The notes beneath the pieces are model-generated. The model saw nothing but the letters and a program-made list of their open reading frames with translations, searched no databases and was not told where the DNA came from. A DNA stretch of 64,000 bases, taken from Streptomyces sp. NBS 14/10 (GTDB taxonomy: Bacteria > Actinomycetota > Actinomycetes > Streptomycetales > Streptomycetaceae). A program made the translations under genes and the position numbers. Positions within the stretch are counted from its first letter, which is position 1, and each line of letters opens with the position of its first letter. The stretch is taken from contig NZ_NCSM01000005.1 of NCBI RefSeq assembly GCF_002224125.1, positions 195,144 through 259,143 on the forward strand, written 5' to 3'. Below are positions 25,702 through 34,814 of the stretch, one piece after another.

Positions 25702-27699
25702 TCAGTCGTTCAGTCGCAGTACGCGGACGGCGCCCGCGGGCACCGCGAGGTGTCCGGCGCTGCGCTCGCCGGTGAGCAGTTCGGTGCCGGGGGTGGGGTG
25801 GGGCACCTTGGCGTCGGTGTCGCCGTGGTTGATCGCGAAGAGGTAGCTGCCACAGTCGCCGGTGCGGTACACCACCTCCACATCGCGGGGCAGGTCGGGG
25901 CGGTCCGTGAGGCCCGCGTCGGCGCAGACGGGGGCGAGCAGGGTCGCCAGGTCGTGCGGGGCGAGCCGGGTGGAGAGGTACCAGGCGGTGCCCCGGCCGA
26001 GCCGGTGGCGGGTGACGGCGGGGTGGCCCGCGGCGAAGCCGTCGGCGTAGGTCCATACTGTCTCGGCGCCGCGTGGCACCACGATCTCGGACCAGACGTC
26101 GCCGGTGAGCCCGGCCCCGCCGGGGCCGGTCAGGCGCACCCGCCCGCCCTCGGCGAGCGGGGAGAACTCCTCGACCACCAGGCCCAGGACATCGCGCAGC
26201 GCGCCGGGGTAGGGGCCGGGGTGAACGGCGTCGTGTTCGTCGACGATGCCGGAGAAACACGAGACGACGAGGGTGCCGCCGCCCTCGACGTACGCGCGCA
26301 GATTGTCCCCGGCGCGTGCGGTGGCGAGGTAGAGGGCGGGCACGACGACGAGCGGATAGCGGCTCAGATCGGCCTCGGGGTGGGCGAAGTCGACGGTCAG
26401 GTGGCGGTCGTAGAGGACTTCGTAGAAGCTGTCGGCGCGTTCGCGCGCGTCCAGGTCCTCGCTCGGCCGCCACTCCAGCCGCTGCGCCCACCAGGACTCC
26501 CAGTCCCAGACCATCGCCGCGTCGGCCACCGTACGGCTGCCCCGCAGCTCGCCCAGGTTCGCCAGGTCGGCCCCGAGCGCCACGACCTCGCGCCATACGC
26601 GGCTGTCGGTGCCGGCGTGCGGCACCATCGCCGAGTGGAACTTCTCCGCGCCGTGCCGTGACTGGCGCCACTGGAAGAACAGCGCGCCCTCGGAGCCGCG
26701 GGCCACATGCCCCAGGCTGTTGCGGGCCATCTCCCCGGGCCGCTTGGCGGGGTTGCGCGGCTGCCAGCTGACGCCGCTGGTGGAGTGTTCGAGCAGCAGC
26801 CAGGGCGCGCCGCCGGCGACGGAGCGGGTCAGATCGGCGGCCATGGCGAGGTTGACATGGGTGCGGCGGCCGTCGGTGATCAGATAGTGGTCGTTGGTGA
26901 CCAGGTCGACCTCGCGGCCCCAGGCCCAGTAGTCGACCGAGTCGCACTGGCTGAGCGCGGTCATGAAGTTGGTGGTGACCGGGATGCCGGGGGACAGCCG
27001 GTGCAGGATGTCGCGCTCGGCGGTGAAGTTGGCGCGCATGGTGGCGTCGGCGAAGCGGGCGTAGTCGAGACGCTGGGCGGGGTTGGCGACGGTGGGGGTG
27101 GCGCGCGGCGGGTTGATCTGCGCGAAGGCGCCGTAGCGCTGGCCCCAGAAGGCGGTGCCCCAGGCGTCGTTGACCGCGTCCAGGGTGCCGTAGCGCTCGC
27201 GCAGCCAGTCGCGGAAGCCGTCCGCGCAGGTGTCGCAGTAGCAGGCGTTGACCGGCACTCCGTACTCATTGTGCACATGCCACAGGGCGAGCGCGGGGTG
27301 GTCGCCGTAGCGCCGCGCGAGCTGTTCGGTGATGGCGGTCGCGGCCCGGCGGTAGGCGGGCGAGCTGTGGCAGATGGCGCCGCGTGAGCCGAACTCGTAG
27401 CGCACGCCCTCCCGGCTGACCGGCAGCGCCTCGCGGTGGGCGCGGTAGAACCAGGCGGGCGGGGCCACGGTGGGGGTGCCGAGGTCGACGGCGACACCGG
27501 CCTCGTGGAGCAGGGCGAGCAGCCGGTCCAGCCAGCCGAAGTCGTAGCGTCCGGGCTCGGGTTCCAGCAGGGCCCAGGAGAAGATCCCGACGCTGACCAT
27601 GGTGACCCCGGCCTCGCGCATCAGCCGGATGTCCTCGGGCCAGAGGGATTCGGGCCACTGCTCGGGGTTGTAGTCGCCGCCATAGGCGAGGCCAGCCAT
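25702..27699 (-). CDS. GH42 beta-galactosidase, 665 aa
   Basis: Cytosolic (no signal peptide) beta-galactosidase acting on galacto-oligosaccharides imported by the adjacent ABC system. It opens MAGLAYGGDYNPEQWPES, a GH42 hallmark. The acid/base is E145 in WHVHNEYG and the nucleophile E304 in LLEHSTSG. The CDTCADGF block with nearby Cys residues matches the zinc-binding site of family members. A trimerisation domain and C-terminal beta domain follow. Length is typical (650-690). It diverges from the sugar-binding protein gene, with 154 bases and a LacI-type operator between them. GH42 plus GH53 plus ABC plus LacI is the known galactan utilisation set (gan genes). Confidence 0.95.
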   Translation of the reverse strand: MAGLAYGGDYNPEQWPESLWPEDIRLMREAGVTMVSVGIFSWALLEPEPGRYDFGWLDRLLALLHEAGVAVDLGTPTVAPPAWFYRAHREALPVSREGVRYEFGSRGAICHSSPAYRRAATAITEQLARRYGDHPALALWHVHNEYGVPVNACYCDTCADGFRDWLRERYGTLDAVNDAWGTAFWGQRYGAFAQINPPRATPTVANPAQRLDYARFADATMRANFTAERDILHRLSPGIPVTTNFMTALSQCDSVDYWAWGREVDLVTNDHYLITDGRRTHVNLAMAADLTRSVAGGAPWLLLEHSTSGVSWQPRNPAKRPGEMARNSLGHVARGSEGALFFQWRQSRHGAEKFHSAMVPHAGTDSRVWREVVALGADLANLGELRGSRTVADAAMVWDWESWWAQRLEWRPSEDLDARERADSFYEVLYDRHLTVDFAHPEADLSRYPLVVVPALYLATARAGDNLRAYVEGGGTLVVSCFSGIVDEHDAVHPGPYPGALRDVLGLVVEEFSPLAEGGRVRLTGPGGAGLTGDVWSEIVVPRGAETVWTYADGFAAGHPAVTRHRLGRGTAWYLSTRLAPHDLATLLAPVCADAGLTDRPDLPRDVEVVYRTGDCGSYLFAINHGDTDAKVPHPTPGTELLTGERSAGHLAVPAGAVRVLRLND

Positions 27700-27819
27700 C
27701 GCAACTCCTGGGAATCACTGGGAACGTACACAGACCACAGAGCAGCGGCCGCCCCCAGATAACCGCATGGCAACGAGCATTGACAAGCGTCATCCGCGTT
27801 TCTCTACTGTTCTCTCTAC

Positions 27820-27833
27820 TGTGAACGCTCACA
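27820..27833. promoter_or_regulatory. LacI-type operator of the galactan locus
   Basis: TGTGAACGCTCACA is an inverted repeat with one mismatched pair and a CG centre. It lies 20 bases before the sugar-binding protein start and in the divergent region shared with the GH42 gene. The LacI gene at the end of the ABC operon is the likely owner. Confidence 0.65.
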
Positions 27834-27853
27834 GATCGCCCAGGGAGGCATTC

Positions 27854-29167
27854 GTGAACCATCACCCCGTCAACCTTCGTGTCCTCGCGGTATCGGTCGC
27901 GGCCGCCTTGTCGGCCACCGCCCTGCTCACCGGCTGCGGCTCGTCCGACGACTCGGCCGACTCGGACGGTCCGGTCGAGCTGACCTACTGGGCCTGGGCA
28001 CCCGACCTCGAGAAGGTCGCGGCGATCTGGAACAAGGAACACCCGGACATCAAGGTGACCGTCAAGAAGCAGGCGTCCGGCGACGACCTCGTCACCAAGA
28101 TCATCACGGCTGCCAAGGCGCATAAGGCCCCGGACCTGGTGCAGGCCGAGTACCAGGCGCTGCCCACCCTGGTCAGCAACGATGTGCTGGCCGACATATC
28201 CGGTCAGGTGGGCGACGTCGAGGGCGAGTTCGCCGGGGGCATCTGGCGCCAGGTCACCCTCGGTACGGACGCGGTCTACGCCCTGCCCCAGGACTCCGGG
28301 CCGATGATGCTGTACTACCGCAAGGACCTGTTCCAGCAGTACGACCTCCAGGTCCCCACCACCTGGGAGGAGTTCGCGGCCACCGCCCGCAAGCTCAAGG
28401 AGAAGGCCCCGGACAAGGCGCTCACCACCTTCTCCGCCAATGACTCCGGACTCTTCGCGGGCCTGGCCCAGCAGGCCGGCGCCAGCTGGTGGACCACCCG
28501 CGGCGACAAGTGGAAGGTGGCCATCGACGGCGCCCCCACCCGCAAGGTCGCCGACTTCTGGGGCGGCCTGGTCAAGGAGGGGGCCATCGACAACCAGCCG
28601 ATGTACACCCCGGCCTGGAACAAGGCGCTCAACACCGGTAAGCAGATCGCCTGGGTGAGCGCGGTATGGGCACCCGGCACCCTCAAGACCGCGGCCCCCG
28701 ACACCCAGGGCACATGGGCGATGGCGCCCCTCCCCCAGTGGAGCAAGGGCTCGAACTGGACCGGCAGCTGGGGCGGCTCCTCCACCGCCGTCACCAACGA
28801 CAGCGCGCACAAGGACGCCGCCGCGAAGTTCGCGAAGTGGCTCAACACCGACCCGAAGGCGGTCGCCGCGCTGGTGAAGGTGTGCAACGTCTACCCGGCC
28901 GCCACCACCGCGCACAATGGCGACGCGCTGAAGAAGGCGCCCGACTTCTTCTCCGACCAGCCCGACTTCTACGCCAAGGTCGCCGAGATCACCGAGGGCA
29001 TCGCACCCGCCGCCTGGGGGCCGAACGTCAACGTCGCGTACGCGTCCTTCAACGACAGCTTCGGCAAGGCCGCCAAGAACAAGTCCGACTTCGGCGCCGC
29101 GCTGACGGCCATGCAGCAGGCCACCGTCACCGATCTGAAGAAGCACGGCTTCGAGGTCGCCGAGTGA
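27854..29167 (+). CDS. Sugar ABC transporter substrate-binding lipoprotein (family 1), 437 aa
   Basis: Extracellular receptor of a CUT1 importer, expected to bind galacto-oligosaccharides. GTG 27854 with SD AGGGAGG gives a lipoprotein signal ending LLTGC with the lipidated Cys at residue 28. An in-frame ATG at 27767 upstream has no SD and would spoil the signal. SBP_bac_1 features are VELTYWAWAPDLEKVAAIW, VYALPQDSGPMMLYYRKDLF and the C-terminal AAWGPNVNVAYASF. The stop overlaps the next gene (GTGA). No ATPase gene is present, so the shared MsiK-type ATPase of Streptomyces probably energises it. Confidence 0.93.
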   Translation: MNHHPVNLRVLAVSVAAALSATALLTGCGSSDDSADSDGPVELTYWAWAPDLEKVAAIWNKEHPDIKVTVKKQASGDDLVTKIITAAKAHKAPDLVQAEYQALPTLVSNDVLADISGQVGDVEGEFAGGIWRQVTLGTDAVYALPQDSGPMMLYYRKDLFQQYDLQVPTTWEEFAATARKLKEKAPDKALTTFSANDSGLFAGLAQQAGASWWTTRGDKWKVAIDGAPTRKVADFWGGLVKEGAIDNQPMYTPAWNKALNTGKQIAWVSAVWAPGTLKTAAPDTQGTWAMAPLPQWSKGSNWTGSWGGSSTAVTNDSAHKDAAAKFAKWLNTDPKAVAALVKVCNVYPAATTAHNGDALKKAPDFFSDQPDFYAKVAEITEGIAPAAWGPNVNVAYASFNDSFGKAAKNKSDFGAALTAMQQATVTDLKKHGFEVAE

Positions 29168-30099
29168 CCCTGCGCCCCACGGGGCACGGTCCGCGCCGCG
29201 CCCCCTATGTCTTCCTCCTTCCCGCGATCCTCCTGTTCGCCGGTCTGTTCGCGCTGCCCATCGGCTACGCCCTCTACCTCAGCCTCCGCAAGATCGACGT
29301 CAAGGGCCTGGGCCTTGGCAAGGGCGCCCGGGAAGAGGTGTGGGCCGGTCTTTCCAACTACACCGACGCGCTGCACGACCCGGAACTGCTCGACGGCGCC
29401 CGGCGCGTCCTCGGATACGGCCTGATCGTCGTGCCCACGATGCTGGGCCTGGCCCTGCTGTTCGCGCTGCTGCTCGACGCCGACCGGCGGGGCCGCAAGG
29501 ACACCCTGCTGCGCGGCTTCTCACGGCTGGCGATCTTCCTTCCGTACGCGATCCCCGGCGTGGTCGCCGCGCTGTTGTGGGGGTTCCTCTATCTGCCCGA
29601 TGTGAGCCCGTTCCACTATCTGCTCGACAAGGCCGGGCTGCCGCGGCCCGAACTGCTGGACGGCAACGGGCTCTATGTGTCCCTGTCCAATATCGCGGTG
29701 TGGGGCGGCACCGGCTTCAACATGATCGTGATCTACACCTCGCTGCGGTCCATACCCGCCGAGGTCTACGAGGCGGCGCGGCTCGACGGGTGCTCCCAGA
29801 TACAGATCGCGCTGCGCATCAAGATCCCCATGGTGGTCCCGTCCCTCGTGCTCACCTTCTTCTTCTCGATCATCGCCACCGTGCAGGTGTTCAGCGAACC
29901 GACCACGCTCAAGCCGCTCACCAACTCGGTCTCCACCACCTGGAGCCCCCTGATGGATGTCCATCAGAAGGCCTTCGTGGAGGGCGATCTCTACGCGGCC
30001 GCCGCCACCTCGGTGATCATCGCGGTCGTCACCCTGGTCCTGTCCTTCGGTTTCCTGAGGTTCGCGGGCGCCCGTACCGGTCAGGGAGACGCCCGATGA
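29164..30099 (+). CDS. Sugar ABC transporter permease (MalF-like), 311 aa
   Basis: First membrane subunit of the galactan-oligosaccharide importer. The GTG overlaps the binding-protein stop by 4 bases. About six transmembrane segments run from YVFLLPAILLFAGLFALPIG to VIIAVVTLVLSFGFL. The EAA loop that contacts the ATPase is EAARLDGCSQIQIALRIKIP near residues 200-220. Its own stop overlaps the next ATG. In gan-type loci this corresponds to GanP. Confidence 0.92.
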   Translation: MTLRPTGHGPRRAPYVFLLPAILLFAGLFALPIGYALYLSLRKIDVKGLGLGKGAREEVWAGLSNYTDALHDPELLDGARRVLGYGLIVVPTMLGLALLFALLLDADRRGRKDTLLRGFSRLAIFLPYAIPGVVAALLWGFLYLPDVSPFHYLLDKAGLPRPELLDGNGLYVSLSNIAVWGGTGFNMIVIYTSLRSIPAEVYEAARLDGCSQIQIALRIKIPMVVPSLVLTFFFSIIATVQVFSEPTTLKPLTNSVSTTWSPLMDVHQKAFVEGDLYAAAATSVIIAVVTLVLSFGFLRFAGARTGQGDAR

Positions 30100-30962
30100 G
30101 CACCACCGCCACCACCGCCACCCCGGCCGCCCGCGGCCGCGCCTCCTGGATCCCCACCGCCCTGCTGCTGCTCGGCGCCCTCTACTGCCTGCTGCCGGTC
30201 GCCTGGGTCGCGATCGCCTCCACCAAGAGCGGAGGCGAGCTCTTCTCCACCTTCACCTTCCTGCCGGGCACCGGATTCGCGGACAACATCGCCGACCTGT
30301 CCGCGTACCGCGACGGTGTGTACTGGAGGTGGATGGCCAACTCGCTGCTGTACGCGGGGCTCGGCGCGCTGCTGTCCTGCGCCGTCTCCGCCCTGTCCGG
30401 CTACGCCCTGGCGCGCTACCGGTTCCGCGGCCGCGAGGCCGTCTTCAACGTCCTGCTGACCGGGGTGCTGATGCCCCCGGTGATCCTCGCCGTACCGCAG
30501 TACCTGCTGCTGGCCAAGGCCGACATGGCCGACACCTATCTGTCGGTGCTGCTGCCGAACATCCTGTCGCCGTACGGAATCTATCTGGCGCGGATCTACG
30601 CGGCCGCGGCCGTCCCCGCCGAAATGGTCGAGGCGGGGCGGATGGACGGCGCGGGAGAGTGGCGGATCTTCCGCTCGGTGGCGCTGCCGATGATGCGGCC
30701 CGGCCTGGTCACGGTCTTCCTCTTCCAGTTCGTGACCATCTGGAACAACTTCCTGCTGCCGTACATCATGCTCGGCGACGACGAGAAGTTCCCCGTCACC
30801 CTGGGGCTGTTCACCCTGCTGCGGCAGGGCTCCGCCACCCCGGCCCTGTACACCCTCGTCATCACCGGAGCGCTGCTGGCCATCATCCCGCTCATCGCGC
30901 TGTTCCTGGTCGTCCAGCGCTTCTGGAGTCTGGATCTGCTCTCCGGGGCCGTAAAGTCCTGA
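30096..30962 (+). CDS. Sugar ABC transporter permease (MalG-like), 288 aa
   Basis: Second membrane subunit, ATG overlapping the previous stop (ATGA). Six transmembrane segments, beginning WIPTALLLLGALYCLLPVAW. The EAA motif EAGRMDGAGEWRIFRSVALP lies near residues 180-200, and the C-terminus ends after the FxxLQRFxxxGLxxGAVK-type block common to CUT1 permeases. It corresponds to GanQ. The LacI gene follows after 35 bases and is probably cotranscribed, giving autogenous control. Confidence 0.92.
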   Translation: MSTTATTATPAARGRASWIPTALLLLGALYCLLPVAWVAIASTKSGGELFSTFTFLPGTGFADNIADLSAYRDGVYWRWMANSLLYAGLGALLSCAVSALSGYALARYRFRGREAVFNVLLTGVLMPPVILAVPQYLLLAKADMADTYLSVLLPNILSPYGIYLARIYAAAAVPAEMVEAGRMDGAGEWRIFRSVALPMMRPGLVTVFLFQFVTIWNNFLLPYIMLGDDEKFPVTLGLFTLLRQGSATPALYTLVITGALLAIIPLIALFLVVQRFWSLDLLSGAVKS

Positions 30963-30997
30963 CCGACGAAGCGATATCTGGAGAGACAAGAACGCGC

Positions 30998-32035
30998 ATG
31001 AGCCGCACCGGCAACAGCACCCCCGGCCGACGACGGCCACCGACCATCCATGACGTGGCGCGCGAGGCCGGAGTCTCGCGCGGCACCGTCTCGCGCGTCC
31101 TCAACGGTGGGCACTATGTGAGCCCGGGGGCGCAGGAGGCGGTCAACGCCGCCATCCGCAAGACCGGCTATGTGGTCAACCGGCACGCCCGCTCGTTGAT
31201 CACCGGCCGGTCGGACTCGGTGGCCTTCCTGCTCACCGAGCCGCAGGAGCGGTTCTTCGAGGACCCCAACTTCAGTGTGCTGCTGCGCGGCTGCACCCAG
31301 GCGCTGGCCGCACACGACATCACGCTGCTGCTGATGAGCGCGAGCGACGAACCGGAGCGGCGGCGGATCACGCGCTTCCTCACCGGCGGCCATGTCGACG
31401 GGGTGCTGCTGGTCTCCAGCCACTCCGGCGACCCGCTCGCCACCCGGCTGCGGAAGGCCGGGGTGCCGCTGGTGGCCTGCGGCAAACCGCTGGTCCAGAG
31501 CCCGGGGATGGCCTACGTCGCCGCCGACGACCGCGCCGGGGCCCGCGACATGGTGCGCCATCTGCTGAACACCGGCCGCCGTCGCATAGCGACCGTCACC
31601 GGTCCGCTGGACACCCCCGGCGGCGTCGACCGGCTCGCCGGATACCGCGAAGAACTCGCGGCGGCGGGCCTGGCGGCGGACGAGGAGCTGGTGGTCTCGG
31701 GCGACTACAGCCGTGCCAGCGGCGATCGGGCGGCGGCCGAGCTGCTGGCGCGGGCGCCGGACCTGGACGCCGTCTTCGTCGCCTCGGACCTGATGGCCCA
31801 GGGCGTGCTGGCCGCGCTGCGGCGGAGCGGGCGGCGGGTGCCGCAGGACGTCGCCGTGGCCGGGTTCGACGACTCCCCCGCCGCGCTGGCCACCAGCCCC
31901 GGCCTCACCACGATCCGCCAGCCGTGGGAGCGGATCACCGCCGAGATGGTACGGGTGCTGCTGGCGCAGATCGGCGGCGAGGAGCCGTCCGGGGTGATCC
32001 TCCCCACCGAACTCGTGATCCGGGAATCGGCCTGA
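30998..32035 (+). CDS. LacI family transcriptional repressor of the galactan locus, 345 aa
   Basis: N-terminal LacI HTH (TIHDVAREAGVSRGTVSRVL, residues 17-36) and hinge helix, then a periplasmic-binding-like sensor domain with SDSVAFLLTEP, VDGVLLVSSHSGDP and VAVAGFDDSPAAL. ATG 30998 has SD GGAGAGA. It is the last gene of the importer operon. The likely target is TGTGAACGCTCACA at 27820-27833, between the ABC operon and the GH42 gene, with an imported galacto-oligosaccharide or its product as inducer. Other LacI-like palindromes in the window (for example 5687-5700) differ in arm sequence and may belong to other regulators. Confidence 0.92.
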   Translation: MSRTGNSTPGRRRPPTIHDVAREAGVSRGTVSRVLNGGHYVSPGAQEAVNAAIRKTGYVVNRHARSLITGRSDSVAFLLTEPQERFFEDPNFSVLLRGCTQALAAHDITLLLMSASDEPERRRITRFLTGGHVDGVLLVSSHSGDPLATRLRKAGVPLVACGKPLVQSPGMAYVAADDRAGARDMVRHLLNTGRRRIATVTGPLDTPGGVDRLAGYREELAAAGLAADEELVVSGDYSRASGDRAAAELLARAPDLDAVFVASDLMAQGVLAALRRSGRRVPQDVAVAGFDDSPAALATSPGLTTIRQPWERITAEMVRVLLAQIGGEEPSGVILPTELVIRESA

Positions 32036-32109
32036 GCCGCCGAGGTGCGGGCACCGCGTGTGCCGCGGCGCCCGCGCCCCTCCCCGCTGCGCGGCCGTGT
32101 GGCGGCGCG

Positions 32110-33546
32110 CTACCGCGCGAAGCCGCGGCCCAGCTGCGCGTCCGCCTCGGGGCCGCCCAGCGCGTTCGGCCCGAACGAGACGACCCCGGTGGTGGTCAGC
32201 CCGCCCGTGCCGCCACGCAGCACCCAGGCCGCGCCGCTCGAGGTATAGGTACCGTCCTCGTCGGGCGCGCCCACGGCCAGGTCGTCCTTGCCGTCGCCGT
32301 CGGTGTCCCCGAGCCGCACGGCCGCGCCGAAGTGGTCCCCGGCCTCCGCGGCGCCCGGGACGCCCGCGGTGTCCTGGGTGAACGCCTGGGCACCGGTGCC
32401 GCTGAGGCCGCCCGCGCCGCCGTAGAGCTGGACGACGCTGCCTGCGTCCACGCCGCCGTCCAGGTCCTCGTACGGGATGCCGACCGCGATGTCCGCGTAC
32501 CCGTCGCCGTTGACGTCACCGGCGCTCAGCGAGTAGCCGAACTGATCGCCGTCCTCGTTCACCCCGGGCACGCCCGCGGTGTTCTGGTCGATGACCTTGG
32601 TGCGGGTGGCGCCGGGGCCGCTCGCGGAGCCGTAGAGGACCTTGATGGTGCCGTGGTCGTACGGCAGGTTCTCCACCACGTTGCCGGGGACGGTCCGGAT
32701 GATCAGGTCGGCGTAGCCGTCCTTGTCGACGTCGCCGATGGTGCCCGAGGCGGCGTGGTCGGTCCGGGTCGGCGCCGAGCCCAGGCCGCTCGCGCCGCCC
32801 TTCCAGTACAGGCTCGGCTCGGACATCTCCTCGAAGGCGTGGGTGGTGACCAGGTCGTCGGAGCCGTCGCCGTTGATGTCGCCCGCGACCATTTCGGTCG
32901 GGCCGAAGGTACGGCCCGTGTTCAGGGTGTTCGCGGTGGCCGCGGCGCCCTGGCGGGTGAACGGGCCGTACAGCACGCGCAGTTCGCCCTCGCCGGTGCC
33001 CTCCGCGACCAGGTCGGCGTGGCCGTCGCCGTTGAAGTCGCCGCCGGCCAGGATCCCGTCGTCGGTGCTGGTGGCGTCGGGCAGCGCGGTGCCGCCCGTC
33101 AGCCCGCCCGCCGAGCCCCACAGGACGGTGACGGGCGAGTCGCCCGAGGACTGCACGGCCAGGTCGGTGTAGCCGTCGCCGTCCAGGTCCCGGGCGACCG
33201 TGCGGTAGCCGAACCAGGCCCCGTCCGCCGGGTCGCCGGGCACGCCTGCGGTCGCCCTGCTGATGATCTGCCGGTGGGTGGTGTCCGCCCCGGTGGCGGA
33301 ACCGTAGACCACCGCGACATAGCCGGCGCGGGTCTTGCCGCCGACCGTGGCGGCGGGGGCGGAGACGACGACGTCCGGGTGGCCGTCCTTGTCGAAGTCG
33401 GCCCGCGGCGCGGCCCCGGCGAGGGAGGTGCCGGTGGCACCCTGCTCGGCGGCGCCGGCAGTTGAAGTGGACAGTAAGGCGGGGGTGGTTACGAGTGCGG
33501 CCACCATCGCGCAGCGCACGGCGGTGGCAATGGAGCGGTGACGCAC
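32110..33546 (-). CDS. Secreted FG-GAP/VCBS repeat (integrin alpha-like propeller) protein, 478 aa
   Basis: Exported seven-bladed calcium-binding propeller. GTG 33546 follows SD AGGAGG, and an in-frame codon ten residues further up is not favoured. The signal peptide MRHRSIATAVRCAMVAALV ends near TAGA. Seven Ca-binding loops are visible in order: DFDKDGHPD, DLDGDGYTD, DFNGDGHAD, DINGDGSDD, DVDKDGYAD, DVNGDGYAD, DTDGDGKDD. Each is followed by an FG-GAP-like hydrophobic strand. These proteins are common in Streptomyces and often bind glycans or other proteins at the cell surface. No catalytic residues were recognised. Convergent with the LacI gene. Confidence 0.88.
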   Translation of the reverse strand: MRHRSIATAVRCAMVAALVTTPALLSTSTAGAAEQGATGTSLAGAAPRADFDKDGHPDVVVSAPAATVGGKTRAGYVAVVYGSATGADTTHRQIISRATAGVPGDPADGAWFGYRTVARDLDGDGYTDLAVQSSGDSPVTVLWGSAGGLTGGTALPDATSTDDGILAGGDFNGDGHADLVAEGTGEGELRVLYGPFTRQGAAATANTLNTGRTFGPTEMVAGDINGDGSDDLVTTHAFEEMSEPSLYWKGGASGLGSAPTRTDHAASGTIGDVDKDGYADLIIRTVPGNVVENLPYDHGTIKVLYGSASGPGATRTKVIDQNTAGVPGVNEDGDQFGYSLSAGDVNGDGYADIAVGIPYEDLDGGVDAGSVVQLYGGAGGLSGTGAQAFTQDTAGVPGAAEAGDHFGAAVRLGDTDGDGKDDLAVGAPDEDGTYTSSGAAWVLRGGTGGLTTTGVVSFGPNALGGPEADAQLGRGFAR

Positions 33547-33633
33547 AAGTCCTCCTGCTGTTGGTACAGAGTTCATCTCAGGTACACCCTGGAGGACTGC
33601 TGATCGGGGGCGACGGTTGTGCGCCGGGCGCGA

Positions 33634-34734
33634 TCAATCCATATGTGACGCGTCGGCCGGGCCCGGCTCCGCGCCGTCCGGCTCATCCGTGTCCGACCCA
33701 TCCGCCGGCTCCCGGACATACCGCAGGACACCCATCATGTGGTGGTCGCCGACGGTCTCCGGGGCTGCGGCCACGCAGTCCGCCAGCTCCTTGGTGAGGG
33801 CGTCGGCGTCGATTCCGGCCCCGATCATCACCAGTTGTGTCGTCCGGGTCTCGCCGGGCGCCCAGTCCGACGGCTGGAAGCGGAGGTAGGAGCCGACCGC
33901 GTGCAGGGCGAACTTCTCGCCGTGTCCGGGGGCGGCGAAGTGGAGGAAACCCTTCATCCGATAGAGCCCGGCGGGCCGGCCGTCGACGAATTCCATGAAC
34001 CGGCGCGGATCCAGCGGCCGGTCTGCGGTGAACTCCACGCTCTGGTAGGCCGCGTGGAGGTGTTCGTGCCAGTCGTCCTCGTCCGAGCACACCTCGGCGA
34101 AGGAGAGCTGGTGGAACCGCTCCTCGTCCGGCGCGCCGGGGCCGCGGTCGAAGAGGAAGTCGGGGTCGACGCGCCCGTGTTCGGCGGTGACGACGGGGGT
34201 GCCCGGGGCGATCCGGGCGACTGTCTCCAGCACCCGGGTGCGCTCCGGCTCCCGGACCCGGTCGGCCTTGTTGAGCACCACCGCGTCGGCTGCCCGCACA
34301 TGCCGGTCGAGCTCCGGGTGGCGCTCACGGATGTTCTCGAACTCCACGGCGTCGACGACCTCGACCAGTCCGCCGTACGCGATGTGCTCGCATCCGCTGG
34401 AGAGCAGTGTACGGATCATGCTCTGCGGCTCGGCGAGGCCGCTCGCCTCGATCACGATGACATCGATGCCCAGGCCCGGTTCGGTGAGCCGGGCCAGCAT
34501 CTCGTCCATCTCGGATGAGTCCGCGGCGCAGCACAGACAGCCGTTCTCGATCGGGATCATGGAGTCGACCTGACCGGCGACGGCCATCGCGTCGATGTTG
34601 ATGCTTCCGAAGTCGTTGACTATGACGCCGATGCGGGTGTCCACGCTGCCGCGCAGCAGGTGGTTGAGCATGGTCGTCTTTCCGGAGCCCAGGAAACCAG
34701 TGACGAGTACGACCGGGATCCGCCTGGTGGCCAA
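33634..34734 (-). CDS. CobW/G3E family GTPase (metallochaperone type), 366 aa
   Basis: GTP-dependent metal-insertion protein. Walker A GFLGSGKTT at 13-21, metal-binding CxCC in ENGCLCCA with C66/C68/C69, Walker B-like VIEASGLAEP, GTP-specificity motif LNKADRV, and a CobW_C domain (YRMKGFLHFA onward). The start is TTG at 34734, supported by GGAG 8 bases upstream and by the lack of any other start before the P-loop. Zinc is the usual cargo of Streptomyces members, often under Zur, but I do not see a convincing Zur box. Instead two direct 12-bp repeats sit just upstream (34746-34771). Confidence 0.9.
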   Translation of the reverse strand: MATRRIPVVLVTGFLGSGKTTMLNHLLRGSVDTRIGVIVNDFGSINIDAMAVAGQVDSMIPIENGCLCCAADSSEMDEMLARLTEPGLGIDVIVIEASGLAEPQSMIRTLLSSGCEHIAYGGLVEVVDAVEFENIRERHPELDRHVRAADAVVLNKADRVREPERTRVLETVARIAPGTPVVTAEHGRVDPDFLFDRGPGAPDEERFHQLSFAEVCSDEDDWHEHLHAAYQSVEFTADRPLDPRRFMEFVDGRPAGLYRMKGFLHFAAPGHGEKFALHAVGSYLRFQPSDWAPGETRTTQLVMIGAGIDADALTKELADCVAAAPETVGDHHMMGVLRYVREPADGSDTDEPDGAEPGPADASHMD

Positions 34735-34745
34735 GGTTGCGACTC

Positions 34746-34771
34746 CGTTGCAGTGATTGCGTTGCGGTGAT
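34746..34771. promoter_or_regulatory. Two direct 12-bp repeats upstream of the CobW gene
   Basis: CGTTGCAGTGAT (34746-34757) and CGTTGCGGTGAT (34760-34771) are in direct orientation with 14-bp period, covering the leader and possible operator 12-37 bases before the TTG start. A regulator binding direct repeats is possible, or the first copy may only supply the SD region. Confidence 0.4.
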
Positions 34772-34814
34772 GCGTATGCAGCGACTCGTGGGCGCGCGGC
34801 TGCGACGGCTCATT

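Noticed and set aside
27266..29146. Long - strand frame over the binding-protein gene
   Set aside because: It is a mirror of the binding-protein and GH42 genes, not a coding sequence.
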